From the NCBI GenBank assembly GCA_013365325.1, contig JABVXV010000290.1, forward strand, positions 1 through 64,000: a DNA stretch of 64,000 nucleotides, written 5' to 3'. Position numbers and translations under genes: made by a program. Below, in pieces: positions 15,101 to 29,200 of the stretch. The stretch comes from Dipetalonema caudispina (Eukaryota > Nematoda > Chromadorea > Rhabditida > Onchocercidae). Each line of letters begins with the position of its first letter. Position 1 is the stretch's first letter. Below the pieces are notes generated by a model. The model had not been told where the DNA came from, searched no databases, and saw nothing but the letters and a program-made list of their open reading frames with translations.

Positions 15101-15872
15101 GATGAAGCAGAAGCTAAACCAATCACGCTAACAAAGGATCGCAACAATGAATTGAAATAAGCCTAAATCACAATTTAAAACAAAAATTCCCATAAACATT
15201 ATTGCCATCCAACTACCAGCATTTTCTGCTTTTTAAAATAATCGAACTATTCATTCAAAATATCTATGCAATCAATTTCAATAGCCAAAGAATGAAGAAT
15301 TAATTGAAAATTAGAAATTAACCAATGAAATGATAACCAATCTTGAATTAAGCATAGAGGGAAAGGAAAAGAGGAGTGAGACATTTGTAAAGATGAATCT
15401 ATCAAGTTTCATTCTTTCTCTTTCTTAAACTATTAAATTAAGCTAACATTGCATTATAGCAGGTGAATGGAGAAATAAACACCTGATTTACTATATTTCT
15501 CTGAACATGTGTACAAATAACGCTAAATAAAGATCATTCTTACAAATATCGAGAATTAGCTATTTAGCATTGTACTATTCAAACAATTTCTTTTAAATTC
15601 TACCTTCATATTTACTAGTAAAAATTGTTGTGGTGAAAGCTTCTTTGCTGATTCACAAACAAGAATTGCTGTAAAGGTTTATTTGAAGGACATAGGAACT
15701 AATAACAATGAACGTCACAGTATAATTCGATAAAGCTATGATAAAATTGAAGCGGTTTGTTACCGTGATAACCTTTCGTCTCAATGACAATTATTGGAGA
15801 AGCTCTTTTTTGTTCGAAAGTTCCTCTTGGGAAAGACCCTTTTTCTGAAGTGTCTCTTTCTGGAGAAGATTC
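9165..15872 (-). CDS. haspin: Haspin-type histone H3-Thr3 kinase
   Basis: Twenty-one exons traced in phase: 15872-15764, 15668-15604, 15522-15483, 14996-14914, 14515-14318, 13965-13902, 13344-13264, 12961-12774, 12702-12560, 12479-12323, 12117-12081, 11654-11620, 11446-11313, 11170-11083, 11004-10836, 10747-10599, 10381-10236, 10148-10060, 9923-9829, 9623-9461, 9256-9165; at least 774 residues. The C-terminal kinase shows every haspin hallmark: Gly loop GEGTFGEVF, the lysine in IVALK, SKEL helix, GGIDLE hinge region, HRDLHCGN catalytic loop, DFT in place of DFG (human DYT), ELFTGE, and NVMWLIYL. Haspin phosphorylates H3 Thr3 at mitotic centromeres, recruiting Aurora B. The N-terminal half is hydrophilic and unrecognised, as in other haspins. 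The true first exon lies upstream of 15872 and was not found; the exon starting 11446 has a weak acceptor. The intron after 13264 appears to use a GC donor. Confidence 0.9.
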
Positions 15873-17203
15873 CTTTTATAAGATTGTAACATCAATTAAT
15901 GCAATATTAATAGTTAAATAATTAATTCAATTTATTAGAGATAAAAGTATCGTTAGAACTACCATAGCGAATGCAATTGATTAAGATACTGAAATCTTTG
16001 AAGAAGAATTTTTAAATTCTAAGTTAAGGCTTTAAACTTCTAACATGATTAACTCTTGAAAAGACTATCTACCACAATTGCTCAGCCATTAACACAATCA
16101 TACCATATTTTCCGTGAAAACTTTTTCCTATTATACTATATACTACTATTACCATTAATATAATTACTAGCATAATTAATCAATTTTTTTTTCTTAGATG
16201 CAATGAAATTTCAGATTGATAATTTTATTTTAATTTATACGACATAATTTGTGTAAATATTTACTCCACTCATATTACACATCCATAAAAATAATTTAAA
16301 TTCATTTTATTAATTCGAAATTTCAAAAGAGATATTAAGCGGCATACAATAATCATATTGCGGCCTATAGAGGGGGACGTTAAAAAATGCAACGGTTCTA
16401 AAATAGATTTTTCAATTACCTTATTATTATTATTACTTGATCATAATGATTTTAGATTTCATGAATTAATAACACTCTATTAATGATTATTGATACACTT
16501 GAAGGATTCTCCAGATTTGAATTATATTCTTTGCAAAAATTCTTAACAGAAATTTTAACCTATATTATTACACGCAATTAATTAGGATTATTGTGATTGA
16601 TTCCAGAAATGTCATCATTTTTATTTGATATTTTAAATAATTTTCAATCTTTTTTTTTTTTTTTTGTTATCTTTATTCTCTTTCTTTATTTACATTATTT
16701 TCCTTCACTGTATCTTCTTTTTTTTTTTTTCTTTCATTTTACATTATGCGACAGGATTTGTGATATTTAATTTAGAGTATTAATTACGATTGCAATTTTT
16801 TTCGTTATTGTATCGTATAGTAATTCTTGCTTTTTTTTTTTAAAAAAAAAAATTTTCTTTTTCGAAATTTACAGTACCTTTTTTTTTTTCTGTTCCTTCT
16901 GGTATTACCCTTATTTTTTGTTACAGTATAACATTTCACTGTATCTCTTTGCAGTATCAGTTAATAGTTTGCTGTAATTTTCTTTATTTACTTTATCTAT
17001 TTATCTTACAAAACATGAATCAGTAATTGCAATCCTAAGATCATTCTGCATTGCCGTGGTTTCCTGTTCCACGTTTACTGGTTCAATCATAATTATGAAC
17101 TGAATTAATGAATTAAAGAATCGAATTACCAGAAGGGATGGAATTACGCCAACGGAATATATCACGAGATGTAGACGGTGTTAGAAGTACGAACAGAAGG
17201 AAT
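15873..17203. other. Head-to-head intergenic region haspin / ERMP1
   Basis: Roughly 1.3 kb between the first exon I can place for haspin (minus) and the initiator of ERMP1 (plus). It should hold the missing haspin 5' exon and the promoters of both genes. It is rich in T runs (16650-16670, 16710-16730, 16830-16890). I cannot point to a specific promoter element. Confidence 0.5.
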
Positions 17204-17268
17204 ATGCTGAAAGATGTTAAAGCCGACTGGTTGATTGATAAGGTTTCTTTGCTAGTTTCACTTCTCAC

Positions 17269-17302
<34 letters not shown>

Positions 17303-20300
17303 GCGTTCTGATCTAACCGTCATATTGATCAGTTGAATCTTCGTGATCATTTCACATAGAAATGTCAAACATATAGGCACAGGATGCAATCATTTAATGT
17401 GCATGAATTTTGGATTAAAATTAATTGATAAAACATTAGCTATTAAAGAATTACATTTGAAGTCTTCTTTCATTGCATTAATAGAGCATGTTTACCTAAT
17501 TCTAATTTACTACACTTCAAATAGAACCATCTCTCGGGAAGTTAAAAATGAATAGGAGAGAGAATTAGCCGATACGTTTACCTGTTCTCTTTTTTTTAGT
17601 TACAAATTTTCAGAATCATATACTTTCGATAGAAAAGTAGAACACATAATTTTAGAAGTTGCAATATCTGGGTTTTCGACATTGGTTGTTGATTCTAATT
17701 GTTGTTGGCGGGATCTACGGATTTGTCGTTTACCAGGATAATCGAATGCCCAAAGTGAAGCCGGCAGGACAGTTTGATGAATTCTCGGAAGAAAGAGCAC
17801 GATTATTGCTGCATTCACTTGCGAACCTTGGGCCACGTGTCAGTGGTTCAGAAAATTGCGAAGTAAGTTTTTTTGAATGGAAAAAAAAAGATGGGAAGAG
17901 AAGTAGTTAAGAAGGATAAAAATACTAACACTATGGACGATATGTTCAAAATCAAAATTTTAAATAGGAATGAAAATGTATACTTTTTGCAGGTGCATGC
18001 ATTTAAACTTATAAATGATAGGATAAAAAATGCAAAAGCAGAAGTTGATGCTCGTGGAGTGAACCGTTTGGAGATTGATGTTCAACGCCCATCTGGATGC
18101 TTTGATCTCGGGTTCTTATCATCATTCACCTTATGCTATCACAAAATAACCAATATTATTGGTGAGTCATTGTTTCTTCTGCAGTTTTTATGATTTTCCT
18201 AGTGATTTGAAGAGAGAATTATTATGTTTCACTTTATATTTCTTAATTATAGCACGGGTTGGACCAAGAGTTCCACCAAAACATTCCATTTTACTAAATT
18301 GCCACTTCGATACGTTCCCGAGTTCACCTGGTGCTACCGATGATGCTGTAAGTATTATTGTTGCTATTACCACTATAATTTTGAATTTTGAAATATATAT
18401 TATTGGCTGTTTTGTTTAAAATTCTTGTTTTGACTTATCACTTAACATTCGACGTCGTCAACCGAATATTACTTATTATTGCTGTGTGAAAAAAAAAGAA
18501 ATTCCTTTTAGATCTTTTTAATTTAACTGTAGACATGAACTGTATAAATAATAGAAACCAAGTTTTATTTATTACTATTTTAAAAGATGATTTTAGGTAA
18601 GTTGCGCAGTTATGATGGAGGTTATGGATATCTTATCTCATTCGAAGGAATCCCTCCAAAACGATATAATTTTCCTTTTCAATGGAGGTGAAAAATATGA
18701 TTGTTTCATCAATATCATTAGTAGGCACAGTATATGCATTTCTTAGGCAGAACATAGGAATCATTAGTAATTTTTTGAGAAGTGTCCTCCAGGAATCTGA
18801 CATTGTTACACATTCAGGTATAATCTCTATCAATTTTTTGTAGATAATTGTCGGTTTTAACTGTTAAACTATTCCCTACAATCACGCGTTTAATTAAGCT
18901 ACCATCAAACTCTGATTCAAAGAAATTACTTGTCGATATTTGGTACATGCGAATTTTATTTAATAGTTAGAAGTCAGCTTTCAATTTTTTCTATTTGCTA
19001 GTCGTTTGATCTGATTGGAAGATAAATTATGATTTTAGCTGAAGAAAATTTTCTGCAAGCTTCGCATGGTTTCATTACACAACACCCATGGCGACATTCC
19101 GTTCGCGCATTTGTGAACTTGGAAGGTTCTGGTGCTGGTGGTCGCGAAATATTGTTTCAGGTTATTATTTCTATTTATTACATCATTTCAGCTCTATAAA
19201 ACGACTCTTTACAGTTATTTCCTCAGTTTCAAGAAATATATATGTGTATATATTTAGGCTGGACCCGGAAATTCGTGGCTATTGCATACGTATCTGGAAA
19301 ATGCACCACATCCTCACTGTAGTGTTTTAGCGCAGGAAATATTTCAAGCCGGTATTATACCATCCGATACAGATTTTCGAGTTTTCCGAGATTATGGTCG
19401 TGTTTCGGGTAAGGTTAACTCTTGTTTTCAATAAAGCTAAATCAATTAATCTCTAATGAATTCGCAGATTTTCAGGCCTTGATATTGCTTATTTTCGAAA
19501 TGGTTGGGTTTATCACACGGAGTTTGATACCCCGAAATACATCACTCGAGGATGTATTCAAAGAGCGGGCGAGAATATACTTGCCGTTGCTAAGGTGATT
19601 TTGTAATATTTCTAGCTCACAGGCAAAAATAATGATTAATACTATTTTGTGCAGCGTTGTTGATTCGATTACCATTTTGGTTTAAAATCAAGCGATCATA
19701 GTTAAATTTATCTCTCCACTTGTTAAGGCTTTGGTCAAATCTCCATATCTGGATCGACCAGGTGATTTTGAGCAGGGTAATCGTTGGGTGTTTTATGACG
19801 TTGTTGGTATCTTTACGGTTTTTTATCCGATAACTGTCGGACAGGTTCTCAACTATGTAACTGCTGTGGCCATTTTTGTCGTTATTGCTTATCGTATTGG
19901 AAGAGGATTTTATAATTTTATGGATTTATTTAAAGCAGTTTTTGGTCATGTTATCGCAGCAGTTATCATGTTCAGTAAGTGGTCCTATATGTACTTTTTC
20001 TGATGAACTAAGTTTTTTAGGTTTTACTTTATGAATACATTTGTATACACGCATTTTCACTCTTTATGTATTGCGTTTATTTCTCACGTTTTTAATATTC
20101 TTACATTACTTAACATATTGCTGCTTACTGAAGTTGACCTTTAACATTTATTTCTGTATATCAAGAAGAACGAAGCTTTTGTTGTCAGGAAAAAATGCAT
20201 TTGTATTGTTTTGTATACAAGAATAGAGTAAGCCAAATATTATTTTCAGCAACAGGCTCAGCAATTGTCTTAGCTGTTACCAAACTCGACATGATAATGT

Positions 20301-23300
20301 GCTGGTATTCACTTCCGGAACTTGCTTTCCCTCTCTACATATTTCCTCTTCTTATCGCTGGTTGTGCTACTCATGCGATATTAGCTCAACTACATGAAGT
20401 ATTTCCTTATTACGTTTTCATTCATCAAACAAAATACAGTGAGAAGTAATAGAAACAATGAGGATGTTTTTTTTTTTTTCTAGATATGTTTAACTATATT
20501 TTAATGTAAAACATATCTAAAAAACAAAAGTGATTTTGAGAGACACTGCGTTATAAATGAGGAGGATGTTTTACAATTACTTAAAAAAGGTTTTTTTCCA
20601 TCAGTAGAGATTGAAATCTTAGTGAATTATCTAGCAAATATGACTGTAGGAAGAAAGAGTTGTTTATCCAATATCTCAGCCTACTTATACACATTTTCCT
20701 CAAAATCTAACTTGATCATCGCTTCACCGAAAAAGCAATTGTTTGGTATTGTTGAAAAATAAACATAATTATTATATTGGAAATATCATATACAATAGTT
20801 ATGTTATCGGAAAACTTTTCAAACCAGTGTTATATGTTGACAGCGCTAGATTCAACCGACATTCGGAAGAGCTTATTGATGGAACAGAAATGTTTAATGA
20901 GAGATTACGAGAAGCAGGAAGTGTTTTAACAGTAAAAAAAATTAAGTAAAAAAACTTCAGAGACCTAATCAAGAAATGGTACATTTCGATGGTGTTTTAT
21001 TATTGTTTTCAACATGGCTGGCACTTGCAACATTTTCTGGTGTTGCCGGTGCATCCTTTTTGCTTTATAATTCTTTCTTCTTATTGCTTCGCGATCCATT
21101 GTTATGGCTTCTGGGAAAGATGCGATTTATAACAAGTATGCTTAAAACAGTAGTTATAAAAGTAATTTCTATGGAATTCACTAGAGTAATGGACTTAGCC
21201 TATAAAGCGTTTAAATTCTTCCTTTTTTTTTCGTGACGATCTTATTGGAGCAGTCTAATTTGATTTTCCCTTTGCCTTTCATAAATACAGGGTAATTTAA
21301 TTTAAAAGTGTTTAAGATTGTGAAATCTCTCATTAAACTGTAATCGACAAACCTTGAAAGATTTAGTTAAACTGTCGAAATGTTGGAAACTTTTTTTTTT
21401 TCAGAAATCACTCCGAAGTGGCTATTACTTACGCAACTGTTTTGTACTGTTCCTGTGATGGTATTTGATGCTTATTCAACAATGTTACTTTTTGACTTCT
21501 TTGTTCCGGTTACAGGACGCATGGGTGTAGCAGTTAATCCGGAATTTATTATCATGCTAATGAGTCTATTTGTTGCATTATGTTTTGTTCTTTTCACGGT
21601 ATGTATATTCTGACCAAATATATTTTGCTCTGGTCACATTTCCGGAGTGTATGTTTTTATGGATTTTGGAAATCAATTTCCGGTTCATTTAAACAAACAT
21701 TTTTTCTTTTTTTCACGTATACAAACTAAAAGGCTGTGGGTGAACTTTTCCTGAACTTTTCATGGATAAAAAATTCAATACATGATTGCTTGAATCTGTC
21801 ACTATTTCAGAGTAACCTGTTATATGTTAGCCGTCGTATGGATTATCTCCTAAAATGTGGTTTAGTGTTGTATTCCATGTTTTTTATAGCTTTATTCAGT
21901 ACAAGGCTTGGCTGGCCTTATAAATATTCCGAAGAAAGCCCTCGCCTGAGACGCCTTATTACATTGGTATAATTCTCTTTTCTCTCAAATTTTGCATGAA
22001 GGGATTGAATTAACATTATTTCTCAGTACGAGAAACTGTACTTTTTGAGCAGTTTGAAACTCACTAACATTTATGAAGCTATTTCCAGGATACTGAACGA
22101 TCAATTTACCCTTTCCAAAGTAACATATCAATTCAGGAACATGCATTGTTCGTACAAACATTAGATTATCGTGGAACTACCGACCTACCGGAACATACTT
22201 TTTTGACCGGTAACGTCTTTTCTCCGTTCAATTTTTCGACATATTTCGAAAAATAAAGTTTGATAGTATTAATTTAACACAATTTTTAGGGAACAGTGAG
22301 CCCAACTGCACTGGTATTAAGGATGAATATTGCCGTCTTCCATATTATACAGCTATACATCAGCTGTTTCCCCCGCGGTATTCGATTATTTTTTCAAAAT
22401 TGTGTATAAATTGAATTCAAAGAATGAATTGAAAGGATACGAGTATCGGTCAGAGTTATAGTTGACTTATTCCCTGTTTGGGATGACAAAAAGGTTTGGA
22501 ATGGCTAATCCCGATTAGTAATGGTAGAGCCATCAAATAAATGCAAGTCAATCATTTTAGTCACTTTATTAATGGCGTGCTGATGAGCTACCCGTTACTG
22601 TCAAATTATCGAAATATTTTTTCTGTCATGTGTTCGCCATTGTCGAAATCTTTTCCAATTTTTCATTTGTAGAGAATCTCGTTGGATACCATTACCTGGT
22701 CATCCACGAATAGCTAATCCTATCAAAGTTATCAATGTCGAGAAACACTTGCTGTCGAAATCTGAATTACGATTAAGTTTTGCGGTTTCGGGTGGTACTG
22801 ATAAAATGTCATTACACTTGACACCTCTGGACGATCTTGAAATTGACAGTTGGTCATTTACAAATTTCCAGTCCGATGCTTTTAGCAAACGCAATACTTA
22901 TTTCGTTTTTCTTGCTTATGGTGCCGAAGCTCCAAAAGAACGAAATTTTTGGATTGTTCTTAAAAGGGTTGGTCAGTTTGGATTTTTGATTTGATTTGGT
23001 ATGGCGAGAAGCTCTGCATTCTGCATTTTGCTTGTTTATATTAATTAATCAGCAGTAGTCTAGCTTTCCAATGAATATGCATTTTTTTCTGAGTTGGTGA
23101 GTTGTAACTAAAAAGAAATTTTTTGGATGAGGACTCATAGCTGCACTAAATTTTCCTCAGAAAAATTAATATAACAGAAGCAGTGCCAAGAAGTTTCATT
23201 TATAGAGAGGTAGCGGTTTCAATGCATTGGACATCATTGAGACACCAGTCTTGGAAATATCGGTGGCCACACATTACGCTCATGGTTGACTGCTTGATTT

Positions 23301-23855
23301 TTTTTTTTTTTTTTTAATAAACTAAGTTCTAATTAAAAGCTCAGATAGACTAAGCGTCAGTTATTTCTGGCATTTGAAAAAACTTCCTATTTTTCCAAAA
23401 ACAAAGTTCGGCTTATTACACTTTAATGTGCGTATCAAATTTGCCTATCGTGAATTTATCATATCGAAATAGTATTCGATTGCTTTAATTAGCGAAGTAT
23501 AGGTGTATGTTATTTAGACACTACAACATGTAACAAATATCCTCAAAGATTAATATCCGTAAATACTGCTACACGGTCCAAAGGCAAGAGCATTTATGAA
23601 GTTTAGATAATTGTAAGAGCATTTATGAAGTTTAGATAATTGTAATTCTTATAATAATTCTAAGAAAAATAAGATATATTGTACATTTTAATGAAGTCTT
23701 ACTTTTCAGGATCTAATCAATATTCTGACACTCTTGTACAACTCCGATCATTAATTGAATCACGTCGAAAGACACCACATTTGGCTATAGGTTGGTGGAA
23801 ATGGGCAATTACAACAATTGCTGCGGTCTCTGAAATTGTGGTTCACACATTTTAA
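17204..23855 (+). CDS. ERMP1: ER metallopeptidase 1 (M28 family, FXNA)
   Basis: Eighteen in-phase exons: 17204-17242, 17656-17862, 17993-18161, 18253-18347, 18597-18687, 19039-19160, 19258-19408, 19476-19594, 19728-19974, 20250-20398, 20961-21135, 21405-21598, 21811-21966, 22089-22209, 22290-22377, 22673-22967, 23206-23284, 23710-23855; about 880 residues (human 904). Residues 22-40 are a membrane anchor. The lumenal peptidase domain keeps the zinc and catalytic residues: His156 in NCHFDT, Asp168 in GATDDA, Glu202-Glu203 in NGAEEN, the NLEG loop, Asp of PSDTDFR and His of VYHTEFDT. A multi-spanning membrane region follows, then a lumenal tail. In mammals the protein is an ER membrane zinc exopeptidase needed for ovarian follicle formation and linked to stress responses. 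The first exon is 39 bases, encoding [13 protein letters not shown]; exon 2 has no ATG of its own. SL-like acceptor sits just 5' of the ATG. Confidence 0.94.
17271..17301 (+). repeat. T homopolymer, 31 bases
   Basis: Uninterrupted T run in the first intron of ERMP1, 29 bases after the donor of the 39-base first exon. Length is probably unreliable in an assembly. Confidence 0.85.
23588..23645 (+). repeat. 29-base tandem duplication
   Basis: A 29-base unit beginning GAGCATTTATG is present twice without mismatch (23588-23616 and 23617-23645) in the last intron of ERMP1. It looks like a recent tandem slip; no function is suggested. Confidence 0.85.
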
Positions 23856-26228
23856 GTCAATTAGTAGAAAGTTCTACATGATGTTGCATTTGTAAAGTGC
23901 ATTCATCGATGGTGCTGGGAAAGGTCTGATAATAACCTCATCAAAATACAGATCAAGTCGATTCGGTTTGAACTATTGGTGTTTTAGATTTCATATTGCA
24001 TTAATTTATGCCAAAATTTTGTTAGAAGTAATGAAAAATGTTCGTATTTTAGTGGTATTCTGTGATTTTCCTATTTAATTCGTTCTTAGTTATAAGACAA
24101 GCAACAGGGGAGCGATATTCTGGTTATTAGCTAACATTTGATGAAAAGTCTAATTAAAATTTCATAGTAGTATTAGAAATGTTATGGAAATTGAAAGTTA
24201 TTGTTTTTGACCTTCGAATTCTTCCATTTAGTATATTCAATTTCATTTTTATGTCCAGTAAAATTAGAATAATCTCTTCGTCCTTGCAAAAAAAGTTAAT
24301 TTAAAATGTCGGAAACTATATAAGTTTTTTCCTTCAGGTATAAGTGTTTCTTCATGTTTAACTTGTAATTGCATGCTATTTAGGACAATTATTTTGGAAA
24401 TTTACGAATCACTATTCAAGCAATTTCTTCTTTAATCTATTGTCTCTTCCTAAGTAATCTTTTTCTTTCATTTCTACCTCTTTCTTTTATGATTTGCAGC
24501 TAACTATTTCATCCTTGTTTTAATCCAAGGTTCTATTTTTTTATTTTGATCTTAAACTTCCTGACACTTACTTTTTGTTCTTTCTGTATGTTTTTGGAAA
24601 ATCTCTCTTTCGCATTCCACTTCCAGAAAAGAAAATTTTCACTGTCCTTTTAGTTATCTTTTTTCTTTTTTTTTAAAGTTTTTTTAGCTAGCATTATTCT
24701 TATATGTCCATTTAATGGAACTTTCTCATTTCAGTTGTATTTGTTAGGAAATTTGAAATGAAAAACAGTGAAGTTGTGGTATTCATATGCTGTCAATTAA
24801 CAGAATTTTGAGAACTGTTTTCATCTGCAAATGATCAGAAGGAAAGCTTAGCTGTAGAAAGAATAGTCTTATTTTTTGTGATGCATTCTTATCCGGTCCA
24901 CAAAACTTACTAGTTTTAATTTACTTTTTCTGAAAAATGGATAGTGATTGATTTCACTTTTTGCTATCAGTAATCCATATAAATTGCCACAGCAGATCAG
25001 GAAGAGTTTTTCAGTAATTCACGCATGTGATAAAACAGTTATTCATAATAATGCGATAAGGTAAGGGTAATGTTATTCTCAAGATGAATTAAAATATAAA
25101 ATCACTTCATATTTACTTATTTTTCTACATGATAAAACATTGATGTATATTGCATTAAATGACATGAGAATCTGCCATCTGAATTATTATGCTGCATATT
25201 TTTGTAAATGATTGCAATATTAAATTTAAAATGACCATTTATTTGTATTTGGATGTTACTTAATTATTAGTTTTAGTGGTACTTTTCTATTTTGTAGGAT
25301 AATTTTATATATTGTCATACTTATCAGTTTGCTTATTTCATTTTATTTTTGGAGAATAAATATACGTAGATGTTATTGGTATCATTTGTTGTCAGGAAAA
25401 ATTGGATTAATATCCGGTAAATATGGTTAGATACTTCAAAACTATGGAATGTTCTTACTATCTATCATTTATAATTCCTTTTCTTTTGAGGGATTTTTTG
25501 GTTTCTTAAAAGAAAAGGTTACTTTTGAAATTTCCTATTAAATATCGATATTAGCATGAAGTGCAAAGCTAATTCTGTTTGATTTTTTAAATAAAATTAG
25601 CATTTTTTTGGTGAAAGGAATGACTAAATTATCTTTAAGGTATTGCTAATTTGTTTCTTTTCTTATTTGTGATAAAATTATACGATAATGGGTCTATCTT
25701 TTCTGTATTAGTTTGCGATTCATAGTCAAATAGCATAATACATGGATACGTAAAGTTCTACCTAGGTTTGAGAAATTCACCTTATCATTTGATATTATGA
25801 CAATAAGATAAAGTGATGGATAACCCATAACTCTATATGAGTATTATGGGATATTATCAAAAAAAATAATGATCATGAAGGAAAAAAAATCGATATGAAT
25901 CCATACGAAGCGGATTTTAACTCCAAATATTTCTCTTTATTTTATTGATTATAGCAAATGAATGAATTCGTAGATTAGTTAGATTCGTAATTAGAATGAA
26001 GTAATACTTGCAGGTAAAGCATTTAATTTATTTCATTAAATATGAGAGTTAAATATAATGAAGAATAAAAAAGACGATTTCATAATTTAGTTTGTTTTAT
26101 TTTTTTTGGTTATCGATTTTAAATTCATTCATTCCTACCCGTCAAATTTTCAGATTTTGCGAACTGTTTTATTTGGAATACTGGAAACGACAATAACTGA
26201 AGCTAAAAACTTCGAAATACAGTAGCTA
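23856..26228. other. Intergenic, no supported gene
   Basis: About 2.4 kb between the ERMP1 stop and the STARD7 start, both on the plus strand. It holds pyrimidine-rich patches (24420-24680) but no open frame with splice context or recognisable protein. The spacing argues against a tight operon. Confidence 0.55.
26212..26228 (+). promoter_or_regulatory. Probable spliced-leader acceptor of STARD7
   Basis: The 3' splice consensus ending in CAG at 26220-26222 lies six bases before the ATG at 26229, with no plausible upstream coding exon. In nematodes this arrangement is typical of trans-splicing to SL1. Similar sites precede the phytochelatin synthase ATG (AG at 32238-32239) and the SLC41 ATG (minus strand, AG at 60066-60065). 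This is inference from position only. Confidence 0.5.
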
Positions 26229-29200
26229 ATGCTTCAGTTGGGCTCAACATCACAAGCAATTCGAAATCGATTGTTATTTTTATTTTTTAAAGGGATCGGG
26301 AAAACACAGCTATGCAAATGGATTATTTGGACCGGTCGGAGGAATTATGAAAAGCGTTGGCGACAATGGTAGTTTTTCCTTTTTTTTTTTTTTGTTTTCT
26401 AAAGTTGAGAGCTAAATATGCACTGTCTCGATTATCCATAATGGGAGTTACTATAGCGGTTTCGATTTTCATACTCTAGAAGAATGAAAGGAAATGAGAT
26501 ATATTTGTATAAAATATCATACTTTTCAAGAATTGATAGGAAGAGAGATAGTTTTTTATTTGATGTTCTAGATGAAGCTGTTGTTTTTAAGCATTCTGTT
26601 GTTGTTCAAAATTAAGAAATGGCAATTGTTTCACTCCTAAATATGTGACATATTTTGCTATATTGAGGGATAAATTTCATTTATTGTTTTGTAGGTTTCA
26701 TTGGCGGCCGCAATTTTTGATGGCTGTTACAGCAGCCGGTTTTTCATTTCAACAAAATGGAATCTCAGATGAAATGATGTTAGCGGAAGCGAAAACGAGT
26801 ACCGATAATGATTGCGACGATTGGGAAGTTGGTGGTCCTCTACCCTCTGAATTTTCATTTCAGCCTTAAAAATACATAGATTTGATTTTTCTTTTTCCTT
26901 TTTTCTCCTGATCTTGTTTTTATCTCTAAGTTAACTGGATATTGGTATTTTTTGAGAGTTCCACTTTCTGTTCTCCATGTTATGTAGGTGTAAAGTGAAT
27001 CTCATTTAACAGAAGCAAACACTATTCTTTTTCAGATAGTACGTAATGAAGAAAATTCGAAAGTATTACGACGATTACATGCTGATACCGGTTTATATGA
27101 ATTTCGCTGCTCAGGTTCATACGAGTAGGTTTTCAGGATTACGAAATTATTCAACGTTTGAATAATTATCATTAAGAGCATTATTTTAGCGCATTCTTCA
27201 AAAATTTGATTTAAATATCTGATCAATTGTGCTGGTATCAGTAGTTTGGTGAGGCATAGGTCCTTTTAAAAACTTTGAAAGACTTGAAAAATTCTCCTAT
27301 TTATTAGCCTACGAGGATAAGCGGTTTAAATCACCATTGCCCAAACCAATTGATGAATCGAATGAAACAATTTAAAAATGGAGATAGAAGTAGTGATTTG
27401 CTATCGTATCCTCCTCCATCATAGATGCGACTGTACGGAACAGTCAAATGGTTTCACTAATTGCTCTGTTCCAATGATATATATTATTTGCTCTAAAGCA
27501 TTTCTCCAAAATATCTTCTATCATACCTTCTCATCTTGCTTAAAATTATAATCATCCTCAGTGCCGTAAGCCTATTGCTATTGATATTACCAAAAGTTCG
27601 ATTTGTAATTTCTTTGCAGCACTTTTCGTCTCTGATTACTTTCATTCGAAACTGTTATATTATGCATTTTAAAAATTATGCAACTGTAGATAATTTTTAA
27701 GGTTTGATTTTGCGATACAGACTGTATAGTCGTGATCTATTTCAGTGATATAACAGCCAGTGATTTTGTGGATGCTCAAATGGATTTAGGTTTCCGGAAA
27801 AAATGGGATACGAATGTAGAAAAATTGGAACTAGTTCGGAAAGATGATGATACCGATTCGGAACTTATCCACTGGGTTGCTAAATTTCCTTATCCAATGT
27901 ACCCACGTGAATATGTATTTGTAAGGCGGAGGTATGTATGCAAATTGGATTTGAAATTTGTGGAATAACTAAAATTTCCGAAATTTAACTTTTGATAGTA
28001 AAGAGAAAGAAAAGGCATAAATTTTGCATTTTTTTTGTCAAAGATTGGATTTCCTTATTCGTAGTATACCGATGGAGTAATTATAAATAATTTTTCTGTA
28101 GAATATTTCTACGCTACACTTATTCTGAGTTGGAAGCATTACTGCGAAATCACATAAAAATTATTAAATGTGACTGGAATGCGCACGCATGCGTGTATAA
28201 TACTCTTGTGTGATACATGTAACATTTCAGAATAATTTAGCAGAAATATTAGGCAACAGTGAAAGGTATCGCAGCATAGTTATTAATAAAGTTTGAACTG
28301 AATGGCAACTTTTATGCTAGTCAGTTCGAATCTCGACTATTAGTTAAATGGGTACCTTTGTACTTTTTAGGCGATGAACTGTTTAAATGTCATGAATATA
28401 TTCTACTTTCACATTTTCCACTCTCATGCTATCATGTAACTTTGAAACGTTTTTAATATTAAAGAATTAAGTAGTAGCTTGTATACAGTAGTTAAAAATT
28501 CACTAAAATGACATATGGCCAAAAGCACAGTGATTGAAATAATAGTATTTCGTGGATACAATAATGAACCATTTTGGCAAAAAGGATAACGTGTTGAAAT
28601 ATTCAGATACATCGATGAGCAGGATCGTTGTATTGTGATAGCAAATTGTGCGGTAGCAGATAGTGCTAATATTATACCACGGTGTGAAAAAAAATATGTA
28701 CGTGTCGAAACTTATCGATCGATAATGGTAGTCCGAGCCCATAAAACCTTTGATTGTAAAGGATTCGATTATGTTCTTTCATATTACGATAATCCCGAAA
28801 GTAATATACCGAAATATGCCTACAATTGGTTGGTTAATTATGGTGGACCGTATTATCTTCATCAGGTAATAATGATTAAGTTATACAAACTGTTGTATTT
28901 TTGTTCCGGTTTTTGAAAAGTTATTTTTGAAATGGAAGTTTGTGAAGCTTAAAAGTTTGAGTGAAAAGAAAGATTGAAAATATTTTTCTTAAGGGACGGA
29001 AATTTAATCGAATAATGAAATTTTCGAAGGGAATGGGGTTTATGAAATAAATAACAATATTTTTTATGACATCCTAATTAAGAGTTTTTGCTTAGTTATT
29101 CTTTGTAAAACATCAAAAGTCACTTATTAACACAATATATTTAAATAAAATTTGCTAGAAGTTGCTGTATGAAAATCTTAAAAAAAAGAAACTCACTGGC

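Noticed and set aside
17119..17214. Minus-strand exon-like segment reading TPSTSRDIFRWRNS with good acceptor and donor
   Set aside because: It overlaps the ERMP1 first exon on the other strand, has no ATG, and its phases do not fit the first placed haspin exon. ERMP1 continuity is the better explanation.
28318..28345. tRNA T-arm-like GTTCGAATC
   Set aside because: No acceptor stem, D-arm or anticodon arm can be folded around it, and it lies in a STARD7 intron.
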